The notes under the pieces: generated by a model | Databases searched by the model: none | Told to the model about the DNA's origin: nothing | Seen by the model: the letters and a program-made list of their open reading frames with translations, nothing else | Assembly (NCBI GenBank): GCA_013140875.1 | Contig: JABFSB010000401.1 | Location: 1-6,160 of the forward strand | Direction of reading: 5' to 3' | Source of the DNA: Acidobacteriota bacterium | GTDB lineage: Bacteria > Acidobacteriota > Blastocatellia > Pyrinomonadales > Pyrinomonadaceae | Length of the DNA stretch: 6,160 nt | Shown: in pieces, positions 1-6,160 of the stretch | Position numbering within the stretch: the stretch's first letter is position 1 | How the letters are laid out: each line of letters begins with the position of its first letter | Position numbers and translations under genes: made by a program

Positions 1-92
1 GTTCCGGTTTCCCCAAAGGTTTCAAGCGCGGCCAACGCGTCGGCCAACAGCATCAAACCGCACAACACGAATATTGTTGTATCTCGCTTCAT
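1..92 (-). CDS. N-terminal fragment of a putative secreted protein, cut by the left edge
   Basis: Only the first 30 codons lie in the window, so the product cannot be named. Reading leftwards from the ATG at 92-90, the residues form a typical Sec signal peptide: a short charged start (MKRD), a hydrophobic core (about residues 7-17, IFVLCGLMLLA) and an Ala-Leu-Ala site at 19-21 that would be cut before Ala22. Cys11 is not in a proper lipobox (Phe-Val-Leu precede it), so signal peptidase I is more likely than lipoprotein processing. A weak purine stretch (AGAGA) lies about 3 nt before the ATG; there is no strong Shine-Dalgarno sequence. The gene is divergent from yebC. The other frames over this stretch are also open and carry no recognisable protein feature, so the call rests on the signal peptide alone. 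It could be chance in so short a segment. Confidence 0.5.
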   Translation of the reverse strand, partial: MKRDTTIFVLCGLMLLADALAALETFGETG

Positions 93-165
93 AATCTCTA
101 ATTGAAATACCGCGGCGTGAAATCGCTGTAACCGGAAACTCAACAAATTGTGAAAATACCCCGGT

Positions 166-195
166 TTGTCCAATCAAAAATCGGCGTGATATATT
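166..195 (+). promoter_or_regulatory. Candidate sigma-70-like promoter for yebC
   Basis: TTGTCC at 166-171 and TATATT at 190-195 are separated by 18 nt. They match the -35 consensus at 4 of 6 and the -10 consensus at 5 of 6 positions. Transcription would begin near 202 and give a leader of about 80 nt before yebC. The spacer 93-282 must also hold the promoter of the leftward gene, but I found no convincing box pair on that strand. This is a match by eye to the E. coli consensus, and A+T-rich spacers give such matches by chance. Confidence 0.3.
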
Positions 196-267
196 TTGAG
201 TTTCGACAACACGTCGGAACCGGGAGCGATAGCGACTGGGTTCTTCCAATCTGATTAGGACAAAATC

Positions 268-271
268 AAGG
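268..271 (+). promoter_or_regulatory. Ribosome-binding site of yebC
   Basis: AAGG lies 11 nt before the ATG at 283, a slightly long but usable spacing. Together with the strongly conserved MSGHSKW N-terminus it fixes the yebC start. Confidence 0.5.
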
Positions 272-282
272 TAGATAACTAA

Positions 283-1023
283 ATGTCAGGACACTCAAAG
301 TGGCACACAATCAAGCACAAGAAGGGCGCGCTCGACGCAAAACGCGGCAAGATCTTCACCAAGTTGATCAAGGAAATAACCGTTGCGGCCCGCACCGGCG
401 GCAGCGGCGACGTCGATGCTAACGCCCGTTTGCGCAAGGCCGTTACCGATGCCAAGGGCCAGAACATGCCCAATGACACCATCGACCGTGCGATAAAACG
501 CGGCACCGGCGAGCTCGAGGGCGTGAACTACGACGAGATCACGTACGAAGGCTACGGAATAGGCGGCGTTGCCGTGCTGGTCGAAACGATGACCGACAAC
601 CGCAACCGAACCGTCGCCGAGCTTCGCCATATATTTTCGAAAAACGGCGGCAACCTCGGCGAAGCCGGTTCGGTCGCGTGGATGTTCGACAAAAAAGGTT
701 ATATCGTCGTCGACAAAGCCGCAAAAGGCGAAGACGAGCTGTTCGAAATCGCCATCGACGCCGGTGCCGACGACATGCAGGATGAAGGAGATGTGTTCGA
801 GATCTTCACCGCGCCCGACAATTTCGAAGCCGTCCACGAAGCAATAAAAAAAGCCGGCATCGAACCCCAGGCCGCCGAAATATCAATGGTCCCGCAAAAC
901 TACATCAAACTCGAAGGCGGCGACGCCAAAAGCATGATGAAACTTTACGACGCTATCGATGACAACGATGACGTCCAAAAAGTCTATGCGAACTTTGATA
1001 TAGACGAGAGTGAAATGGAGTAA
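283..1023 (+). CDS. yebC: YebC/PmpR/TACO1-family translation or regulatory factor
   Basis: This is a complete 246-residue member of the YebC/TACO1 family, whose usual length is about 240-250. The family hallmark start MSGHSKWHTIKHKKG is intact at residues 1-15, followed by the helical N-terminal domain (to about 75) with the conserved NARLRKAV (47-54) and MPNDTIDRAIKRG (62-74). The middle domain carries YEGYGIGGVAVLVE (88-101), the highly conserved TDNRNRT (104-110) and NGGNLGEAGSVAWMF (121-135). The tail is acidic (DDNDD at 226-230, DESEME at the end). Members are cytoplasmic. Human mitochondrial TACO1 activates COX1 translation and some bacterial homologues are linked to ribosome stalling at proline-rich stretches; others (PmpR) were described as DNA-binding regulators. 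Which role applies here cannot be read from sequence. In many bacteria yebC sits beside ruvC, but no ruv gene is visible here; the gene stands alone on its strand. Confidence 0.97.
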   Translation: MSGHSKWHTIKHKKGALDAKRGKIFTKLIKEITVAARTGGSGDVDANARLRKAVTDAKGQNMPNDTIDRAIKRGTGELEGVNYDEITYEGYGIGGVAVLVETMTDNRNRTVAELRHIFSKNGGNLGEAGSVAWMFDKKGYIVVDKAAKGEDELFEIAIDAGADDMQDEGDVFEIFTAPDNFEAVHEAIKKAGIEPQAAEISMVPQNYIKLEGGDAKSMMKLYDAIDDNDDVQKVYANFDIDESEME

Positions 1024-1076
1024 CCCAGCTCACATTGTGATCGGAAAATCTGGAAATCCCGAGGCAGACCTGTCAA
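1024..1076. other. Convergent intergenic spacer without clear terminator
   Basis: These 53 bp separate the stop codon of yebC from that of the leftward VWFA gene. They contain a perfect 11-nt palindrome, TCACATTGTGA (1030-1040), but its arms are only 5 bp with a one-base centre, too tight to form a hairpin, and no run of T follows on either strand. No intrinsic terminator is visible, so termination may be Rho-dependent or may lie inside the opposing gene. Confidence 0.5.
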
Positions 1077-3215
1077 CTAATCCATAACCTCGAAGTCTAT
1101 CCATTGTGATGAAACCTTATTGTCCAGCTTGTCTCTGACGATAATCTGTAAAACGTATTCACCCGGCTCGATATCGCCGTTGATCCTGACGACGCCGCGA
1201 TCTTCGATCCGTTTCGGATCTGCGTCCGACGAAGGTTTTAGCGGCTGTTCGGGAAACGATACCAGTAGCTTCCCGTCCCGGTAGAGCCGCAGTTCTCTGG
1301 CCAAACTTGCTTTTCCGGCGGTGTCTAATTTCGAATTGTAAATCGTATAGTTGTAGTAAAGCACCGAGTTCCTGGGAAAGCGTCGCAATGATGCCACTGA
1401 TTCGGTAAAAACAGGTGAAAATGCCGCGTTAACGGGTTGCTGCTTAGGAACTACCGGATTTCCCGCCGGATCGGTTCCGTACGCGGTCAGGCCGGATACC
1501 AGGAACCTGGTTTTTTCAACATCCGGTATCTCGACAAAATCACCGGCCGAACCTAGCCGCTTCGAATTATTGTCACGAACCGCCAGCCTGAAAGTATAAA
1601 GGCCGGCCTTTTTGAAAGGAATATCCGTGGAAAAATCCAGCCCGTATTGCTGAACGGTCGCAACGCCCTGCTTTGGAATTCGGATCGGATACGAGCGATT
1701 GAATTCGTCGACCACCGCGCCCTTCTCATCCAAAATTACAGCTACCACATCGAGCACCGTTTTCTTACCGCCGTTGTTTTCATCGATCAGGCTCAGGTCC
1801 CGCCCATCTACGTGAAAAAAAGCTCGCAGATAACTTCCCTTCGAGGCCGTATTGCCGAAAACGGTCGTTAGCCGTATGTCCATTCCACTTTCTTCGAACG
1901 GCGAGCTGATGGCCTGAAAAAGCGGACTATCCGCAGTTTTATAAACCGGCTGCGATTCCTTTTCAGTGCGGCCGTAAAAACCTTTGCGAGAGGCGACGGA
2001 CGTGTCCGGACGGCCGACCTTGACCTCGATGCGGTGAAATTGCTTCCCGCGAAAGGTCTCGTCGTCCGGTTCGTATCCGATCAAGTAGTAACCGGTTTCC
2101 GCATCGAGGATTTTCTTCAGGCCAACGTCCAAAAAATTCTCGTTGCGGACAAATTTGCCGCCCGTCGCATACGCAAGGTATGAGAGGCCTTGATTCAACG
2201 CCCGCTCTTCCTCAACCCGGTCCTCTACGGCTTGAACGGCCATATCGTTGCCGTTCAGTATTCCAGGCAAAACCTCATCCTGGGCCATGAGCATTCCCGG
2301 CGCCGTCACGCCTTTTGCACTCATTGTGTTTATCACGACCGACGCACGACTCGCCTTGTCGGCAAGTTCCCGCAAGGCATCGCCGGCCCGCGTTTTGATG
2401 TCGGCACTGATGCCCTCAGATAAGAGGAAAACGATCTTTCGCTGAGGAACATTTCTCAGGCGTTCGACGACAAACCTCAACACTCCGATCGTGCCGATCA
2501 CCTGATTTTCCCGCTCGTTCTTTTCATTGTCCGTTCTAAACTTCTTGTCCGCCTCACTTTCGAACGACTCGGCTCCCTTTCCGGTAAACTTTATCGTGGA
2601 TTTATCGCGGATCGGCTCGAACGAGCTGCCGCACGAACCTGTAGGCATCAAGGTTATTTTGTCGATCTTTTTGAGAAGAATGTCGCGATTCGAGGTGTAC
2701 ATCTGCAAAAGGCTGGCGCCGCCCCGCGTGCGGTAAACAGCTACTTTATCGTCGGGAAGCATCTGCTCCCTGACGAATTTGCGCATTCCGTCGCGGATGG
2801 CCGCCGTGCCGGTAACGGTTGCCAGGCAGTTTCCGTCATCGAGAACAAACGTCACTATCCGGCCCTGTTTCGAACGAATATTTGCCGGCGGTGCGAGCGG
2901 CTCACGCTTGCCCGGTTTGATTTTCTCTCGGCTTAAATCAGCGTTGTCCGATTTGTTAGGGTCGATGTAAGAGAGGCTTGTTACGGTCTGGAGCTTGCCG
3001 TCCTGATAGACCTGGAAATCGCCGGATTTAAGATCGGTGATCTGCTTTCCGTCCTTGTCCCGGACAACCACATCCAGTCTGATCAGTGAAGTCGTGATCT
3101 TAACAACTTCATTATCGCCCGGCTGTCCGGGAGATGGCTGCGGAGTCTGTGCCGAGGCGCTTGAAAAGCCGATGACAAGTGAAAAGAACAGTGTGGAAAA
3201 TAAAGTTTTAAACAC
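1077..3215 (-). CDS. Secreted VWFA-related Acidobacterial-domain protein (TIGR03436-like)
   Basis: The product has 712 residues and its precise role is unknown. The GTG at 3215 is chosen because it is preceded by GGGGAG and opens a clean signal peptide (residues 1-22, core TLFSTLFFSLVIGF, Ala-Ser-Ala cut before Gln23). Family landmarks follow: the beta-rich entry TTSLIRLDVVVRDKDGKQI (41-59), SGDFQVYQDGK (64-74), the first VWA strand GRIVTFVLDDGNC (118-130), a later strand RKIVFLLSEG (259-268), YYLIGYEP (376-383), HRIEVKV (394-400) and SRKGFYGR (409-416), the usual end of the TIGR03436 region. The canonical MIDAS motif DxSxS reads DDGNC, so metal binding is doubtful. A charged, probably flexible insert spans about 203-237. 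Residues 440-712 form a beta-rich C-terminal region containing two similar GxYxxxxxVRD segments. Only two cysteines (130, 195) are present in the mature chain. A reading from 3638 adds 141 arginine-rich residues that overlap the lyase gene and is rejected. Confidence 0.85.
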   Translation of the reverse strand: MFKTLFSTLFFSLVIGFSSASAQTPQPSPGQPGDNEVVKITTSLIRLDVVVRDKDGKQITDLKSGDFQVYQDGKLQTVTSLSYIDPNKSDNADLSREKIKPGKREPLAPPANIRSKQGRIVTFVLDDGNCLATVTGTAAIRDGMRKFVREQMLPDDKVAVYRTRGGASLLQMYTSNRDILLKKIDKITLMPTGSCGSSFEPIRDKSTIKFTGKGAESFESEADKKFRTDNEKNERENQVIGTIGVLRFVVERLRNVPQRKIVFLLSEGISADIKTRAGDALRELADKASRASVVINTMSAKGVTAPGMLMAQDEVLPGILNGNDMAVQAVEDRVEEERALNQGLSYLAYATGGKFVRNENFLDVGLKKILDAETGYYLIGYEPDDETFRGKQFHRIEVKVGRPDTSVASRKGFYGRTEKESQPVYKTADSPLFQAISSPFEESGMDIRLTTVFGNTASKGSYLRAFFHVDGRDLSLIDENNGGKKTVLDVVAVILDEKGAVVDEFNRSYPIRIPKQGVATVQQYGLDFSTDIPFKKAGLYTFRLAVRDNNSKRLGSAGDFVEIPDVEKTRFLVSGLTAYGTDPAGNPVVPKQQPVNAAFSPVFTESVASLRRFPRNSVLYYNYTIYNSKLDTAGKASLARELRLYRDGKLLVSFPEQPLKPSSDADPKRIEDRGVVRINGDIEPGEYVLQIIVRDKLDNKVSSQWIDFEVMD

Positions 3216-3226
3216 GGCAAATAATA

Positions 3227-3232
3227 CTCCCC
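3227..3232 (-). promoter_or_regulatory. Ribosome-binding site deciding the GTG start of the VWFA gene
   Basis: GGGGAG on the minus strand lies 11 nt before the GTG at 3215. It is the strongest Shine-Dalgarno-like sequence in the window and supports the internal GTG start over the longer reading from 3638. Confidence 0.6.
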
Positions 3233-3249
3233 GTCTGAATACCGTTTCA

Positions 3250-3258
3250 ATTGTATCA
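3250..3258 (-). promoter_or_regulatory. Candidate extended -10 promoter of the VWFA gene
   Basis: The minus strand reads TGATACAAT, an extended -10 element (TGn followed by TACAAT, 5 of 6 to TATAAT). The only -35 candidate at suitable distance, TTACGA, matches 3 of 6, which is usual for extended -10 promoters. Transcription would start near 3243, giving a short leader of about 28 nt that includes the GGGGAG site. It lies in the 113-bp gap after the lyase gene (3216-3328), which holds no other feature I can support apart from a weak 5-bp inverted repeat (CGATT/AATCG). Confidence 0.4.
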
Positions 3259-3328
3259 AAAGCGGCGATTTTCGTAATCGATGTTTGTGCCGTTGAAGTA
3301 CTAACCTCGCGGCGTCGGTCCAGGTTTT

Positions 3329-4543
3329 CTATGGCTCGAACAAGGTCGTGCATGACAAGTTGGCGAGGTCGGTAGATTTCAAGACTAAATCGCCAAACGT
3401 TTTGTCGGTATATTTTCGTCCGGCCAGGCGTATGAGGCGATTTAGGCGTTCGGGTTCGAGCGGGGTCAGAACTTGATGCTCCCATTTTTTGCCTGCGGCG
3501 AAGGGCGCCAGGTATTCGATAGCTTTTCTGATGCCGCGGCCGTCCTTTGTTGTGTAATTCCAGAGATCGACGTTGACCGATTCGCCTAGTTTTGCAAGCG
3601 ATAAGAACCCGGAAAGATTCATCGTTGAATAGCCCCACGATTGCGTTCTCGCAAGCTCAAGCGGCTGGCTGCCATCGGGTTCGATCTGGCTGGCGATGCG
3701 TTCTTCCTTTGCGGTTTCGATAATCTGCCTTGCCAAATCCCGGCGGCCGACGAACAGTGCAAACGACGCGACTTGTTCGTCATAGTGCGTACCGTGATTG
3801 TTCTTGGCTGCGGCCTCAAGTTTGCCTAGTTTGCTGGTCAGCAGCCAATCGAGATAGCCGCCGAACCATTTTTCCAAACCCTTCTGATCGGCTTCGCTCC
3901 AATTTTTGGATCCGGCCAGCAAGCCGATCGAATCGACCAAACGCGTCAGGCCTCTTGTTTCGATGATCCCGAAATTACGGCCGGTGCTCTCGCCGCGCAC
4001 CGCCTGGGCGTATTCCATGTTAGGGTTCATCCGCGTGGCCGCGTCGAGAAACCACATACGCAGAAGTGTCGCGTCTCTGGCGGAATATTTTTCGTCGCGC
4101 GACAGATAATATGCTCTCGCAAGGGTTTCGACCGTGTCGACTAAACGAGCCAAAGAATCATGGTCCGGAATCGATTTTATCTCCGGGTTCCTCTCGCCGT
4201 CGCGGCGAATGTACGGCAATCCGTCCCTCTTTTTCGGATCGGGCCAAAAGTACGGTGCAAGACTCATGTAATCGTGCTTGTCGCCGCTCGGCGCAACCAG
4301 CGGTTTTGCCGTTACGGGCGTGATCTCGATTTTAAGCGCCTTGTCGCCGTCCCTGATTATTTTTGCGACGGCACATTTATCGGCGGCGGTAGCATCGGGC
4401 CTGGCCAAACGCACCCGGTCATCAAAGATCTGCTTTGCGTCGAGCAGGAAGACACGCGGCAGCGAATCCGTCGCCTTTTGAGCAAAGCTGACGCCGCAAA
4501 ACAACAGTAGTGAAAGCGAAATGATAGCGAAAGATTTGGACAT
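3329..4543 (-). CDS. Secreted alginate lyase family protein (PL5 / PF05426-like)
   Basis: The 404-residue product resembles the Alginate_lyase family (alpha/alpha-barrel, beta-elimination of uronate-rich glycans). Residues 1-21 are a signal peptide (MSKSF, then a Leu-rich core, cut after Ser-Phe-Ala before Gln22); Cys16 follows Leu-Leu-Phe, not a lipobox, so the protein is likely periplasmic or secreted. Conserved blocks are HDYMSLAPYFWPDP (90-103), a helical stretch with RGLTRLVDSIGLL (197-209), KNNHGTHYDEQ (247-257) and ELARTQSWGYS (296-306). By analogy with Sphingomonas A1-III (Asn191, His192, Arg239, Tyr246), Asn249, His250, Arg299 and Tyr305 are the probable catalytic set, so an active enzyme is expected. 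The substrate is not determined; many relatives are annotated on fold alone. The ATG at 4543 is chosen for the signal peptide; a TTG at 4597 would add 18 residues overlapping the upstream gene. The Shine-Dalgarno sequence is weak. It starts 32 bp after the acyltransferase stop, which suggests co-transcription. Confidence 0.85.
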   Translation of the reverse strand: MSKSFAIISLSLLLFCGVSFAQKATDSLPRVFLLDAKQIFDDRVRLARPDATAADKCAVAKIIRDGDKALKIEITPVTAKPLVAPSGDKHDYMSLAPYFWPDPKKRDGLPYIRRDGERNPEIKSIPDHDSLARLVDTVETLARAYYLSRDEKYSARDATLLRMWFLDAATRMNPNMEYAQAVRGESTGRNFGIIETRGLTRLVDSIGLLAGSKNWSEADQKGLEKWFGGYLDWLLTSKLGKLEAAAKNNHGTHYDEQVASFALFVGRRDLARQIIETAKEERIASQIEPDGSQPLELARTQSWGYSTMNLSGFLSLAKLGESVNVDLWNYTTKDGRGIRKAIEYLAPFAAGKKWEHQVLTPLEPERLNRLIRLAGRKYTDKTFGDLVLKSTDLANLSCTTLFEP

Positions 4544-4575
4544 TTGTCTTAGATGCTTATACGTGCTGCGAAATT

Positions 4576-5793
4576 CTATAAATAGCTCAAAGCCCAATGT
4601 TTATTACGTTTTTTCACATTCGCAAACCATGAGCACAGCGGATACAGAATGATCAGGCCGGTTATCCAAACAGCATAGACGACCACCAACGAGAATCCGT
4701 GTCCCGGCGGAGCGGCCCGGCCCATGTCTAAAAGCGCAAGGAACAGATAGCCGACATCGACACCCGCAAAATAGCCGAGCAGCACACCCGATAAATGTGC
4801 GACTATCCATTGCAGAATATAGTAAAACATCGGCACACGGCCAAAGGTGATGCAGACCCGCTGCCAAATGGCGTTACCGTCGATCCGGTCGGCGAGGGCG
4901 AGTACGAGCAACGCGGGTCCGAGTGTCATCAGCAAAAACAGCAGCGACGGCGGATATTTGGTGGTGTTAAGGAACGAGAGGACGGTTGCCACCGGTGTTG
5001 CGAAATATTTCCAGATGACCGGATCGCCGTAGACATTTATCAGGCGAATGACAACGAAAAGAGCGGTTGCGGCCAGCCCTAGTTTTAGCAGCAGTTTCTG
5101 CCTTTGTTCGCTTGACCATTTATAAACCGTGCCAAGGGCATATCCCGCCATCATCACGCCGACCCATGGTATTAGCGGATAGGCCAAAAATAGTTGCGAT
5201 CCACCGAACAATCGAACGATGCCTACTTGATGCAGGATGATCCACAGCGACTGCGAAAGATCGGGCGGCGGCGTCCCGGCAAACGCGATCTGGGGCGGCA
5301 CCTGAATTCCGTCAAGCAGATTGTGCAGCACTATCATCGCAACGCCGGCAATGCCAACGACCTTTACCGGCAAGTAGATCAACGCGGCCATCACGATCAT
5401 CGAAACACCGATCACCCATATGACCTGCGCCATTCCGGCAAATGAATAGTCGAGATTAAACACGATCAAAAATCGAATTAGAGTGAATTCGAGAAAGATC
5501 AGCCACAGGCCGCGTGTCCAAAGAAATCGGGAAAGCTCGGCGTTTGTTTTGCCATTCGCCTTTTGAAGATAAATGCTTACGCCGGAAAGAAACACAAACG
5601 TAGGTGCACAAAAATGCGTAATCCAGCGAGTGAAAAACAGCGGAGCCGTAGTCGTGGCTGGATCGGTCGGATCGGAGGTCAACGCACCCGCGTGAACAAA
5701 CTCGCGCACATGATCGAGCATCATGATCATCATTGCGATGCCGCGAAGAAGGTCAACGGAATAGATCCGCCTTTTGAGCGCGCTTTCGGTCAT
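4576..5793 (-). CDS. DUF1624 / HGSNAT-like multi-pass membrane acyltransferase
   Basis: This 405-residue integral membrane protein resembles DUF1624 and the heparan-alpha-glucosaminide N-acetyltransferase catalytic family (PF07786). About ten hydrophobic segments can be seen, roughly at 13-28, 57-76, 95-112, 119-140, 144-162, 185-205, 207-223, 236-254, 282-300, 315-340 and 366-388. Family signatures are the N-terminal RRIYSVDLLRGIAMMIMMLDHVREF (residues 8-32; key Asp14, Arg17, Asp27, His28, Arg30), FCAPTFVFLSGVS (61-73), PLIPWVGVMMAGYALG (206-221), LNTTKYPPSLLFLLMTLGPA (275-294) and FGRVPMFYYIL (317-327). HGSNAT moves acetyl groups from cytosolic acetyl-CoA across a membrane to a sugar amine; bacterial relatives are mostly uncharacterised, so donor and acceptor are unknown here. 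The start codon overlaps the ankyrin gene stop by 4 nt and the lyase gene follows closely, which is consistent with modification of an exported glycan. Confidence 0.88.
   Translation of the reverse strand: MTESALKRRIYSVDLLRGIAMMIMMLDHVREFVHAGALTSDPTDPATTTAPLFFTRWITHFCAPTFVFLSGVSIYLQKANGKTNAELSRFLWTRGLWLIFLEFTLIRFLIVFNLDYSFAGMAQVIWVIGVSMIVMAALIYLPVKVVGIAGVAMIVLHNLLDGIQVPPQIAFAGTPPPDLSQSLWIILHQVGIVRLFGGSQLFLAYPLIPWVGVMMAGYALGTVYKWSSEQRQKLLLKLGLAATALFVVIRLINVYGDPVIWKYFATPVATVLSFLNTTKYPPSLLFLLMTLGPALLVLALADRIDGNAIWQRVCITFGRVPMFYYILQWIVAHLSGVLLGYFAGVDVGYLFLALLDMGRAAPPGHGFSLVVVYAVWITGLIILYPLCSWFANVKKRNKHWALSYL
5790..5793 (-). promoter_or_regulatory. ATGA stop-start overlap between ankyrin and acyltransferase genes
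   Basis: On the minus strand the acyltransferase ATG (5793-5791) shares bases with the TGA of the ankyrin gene (5792-5790). Only a weak AGG lies upstream, 5 nt from the ATG. This arrangement commonly couples translation of the second gene to the first and shows that the two share a transcript. Confidence 0.8.
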
Positions 5794-6160
5794 GGTGCCT
5801 GTGAGTTTCTAAGCGTTTCCGCGATTAGTAGTTTTGCTTCTTTAGACGGAACATCCTGCTGTTCCCACCATTCAAGCGTGCCGGGTTCGATCACGGCCCC
5901 GGCCGCAACCAATTCGGAAATAATATCCGCGTGACTGGCCTTTTGCTCAAAAACCGCTGACCAAACCGCCTGCCCGAGGACCGTGCCGCCGTACATATTC
6001 TCGATCTCCATCGAAACGCCGCGCTCGATCAAAAGTTTGATAACCGCGAGATTCCCGCTCGACGCTGCATAATGAAATCCGTTGAGACCGGTCTTTGTGC
6101 CCGCGAGCGGATCGACGTTGTTATCGAGAAGATATTCCGCCGTCGTCACCCGTCCAAGCA
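5790..6160 (-). CDS. Ankyrin-repeat protein, N-terminus beyond the right edge
   Basis: The visible 122 residues are the C-terminal part of a protein whose frame stays open to the window edge; the GTG at 6149 falls inside a repeat and is not a credible start. At least two and a half ankyrin repeats can be seen: the end of one (TTAEYLLDNNVDPLAG), a full one (TGLNGFHYAASSGNLAVIK, then LLIERGVSMEIEN) and a diverged one (YGGTVLGQAVWSA, then HADIISELVAAGAVIEPG) that carries a short insertion between its helices (FEQKAS). A non-repeat helical tail with TLEWWEQQDVPSKEAK closes the protein. Ankyrin repeats bind other proteins; no catalytic domain is visible and its partner is unknown. No signal or membrane segment is seen in this part, so the location depends on the missing N-terminus. 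It is the first visible gene of the minus-strand operon. Confidence 0.85.
   Translation of the reverse strand, partial: LGRVTTAEYLLDNNVDPLAGTKTGLNGFHYAASSGNLAVIKLLIERGVSMEIENMYGGTVLGQAVWSAVFEQKASHADIISELVAAGAVIEPGTLEWWEQQDVPSKEAKLLIAETLRNSQAP

Noticed and set aside
22..249. 75-residue minus-strand ORF upstream of yebC
   Set aside because: It is arginine-rich, has no recognisable motif, covers the yebC promoter region and conflicts with the signal-peptide reading in another frame.
295..837. 180-residue ORF antisense to yebC
   Set aside because: yebC is unmistakable in the other strand; the antisense frame is open because of G+C-biased codon use and shows no family motif.
1030..1040. Palindrome TCACATTGTGA as a terminator or CRP-type site
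   Set aside because: The centre is a single base, so no hairpin can form and no T-run follows; half-sites are in the opposite orientation and spacing to a CRP site.
3216..3638. 141-residue N-terminal extension of the VWFA protein
   Set aside because: It overlaps the C-terminal coding part of the lyase gene, is low-complexity and basic, and would place the signal peptide inside the protein.
4160..4510. 116-residue plus-strand ORF within the lyase gene
   Set aside because: It is a shadow frame of the lyase, with no motif and no start signal; the same holds for the other plus-strand ORFs between 1647 and 5934.
4544..4597. 18-residue extension of the lyase from a TTG codon
   Set aside because: It overlaps the acyltransferase end, has no ribosome-binding site, and precedes a complete signal peptide starting at the ATG at 4543.

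Overview
The window looks like an ordinary chromosomal stretch of an Acidobacteriota-type bacterium, possibly class Blastocatellia. This is inferred from the secreted 'VWFA-related Acidobacterial domain' (TIGR03436-like) protein, the company it keeps (a DUF1624/HGSNAT-like membrane acyltransferase and a PL5-like alginate lyase family protein), and the moderate G+C content. No mobile element, CRISPR array, tRNA, rRNA or insertion sequence was seen.

Layout. Positions 1-92 (minus strand) hold the first 30 codons of a gene that runs off the left edge and begins with what looks like a Sec signal peptide. A 190-bp divergent spacer (93-282) separates it from yebC (283-1023, plus strand), a complete YebC/TACO1-family translation factor gene. 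yebC converges, with only 53 bp between stop codons and no visible intrinsic terminator, on a block of four minus-strand genes filling the rest of the window. In transcription order these are: an ankyrin-repeat protein cut by the right edge (5790-6160); a multi-pass acyltransferase-like membrane protein (4576-5793) overlapping it by 4 nt (ATGA); a secreted alginate lyase family protein (3329-4543) starting 32 bp later; and the secreted VWFA-related protein (1077-3215) after a 113-bp gap that carries a plausible extended -10 promoter.

Functional reading. The ankyrin, acyltransferase and lyase genes are packed like one operon. The last two could act on the same envelope or extracellular polysaccharide: one transferring acyl groups across the inner membrane, the other cleaving glycan chains outside the cytoplasm. 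This link is inferred from gene order only. The VWFA protein may be co-transcribed, but it probably also has its own promoter.

Two start codons had to be corrected. The longest reading of the VWFA gene (from 3638) runs 310 nt into the lyase gene and lacks a proper N-terminus; a GTG at 3215, with a GGGGAG ribosome-binding site and a clean signal peptide, fits much better. The longest reading of the lyase starts at a TTG at 4597 inside the acyltransferase gene; the ATG at 4543 opens a signal peptide. The points most worth a second look are the altered metal-binding (MIDAS) motif and two-cysteine arrangement of the VWFA protein, its duplicated C-terminal beta-sandwich motif, and the acyltransferase-lyase pairing. 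I see no strong evidence for a wholly new system.
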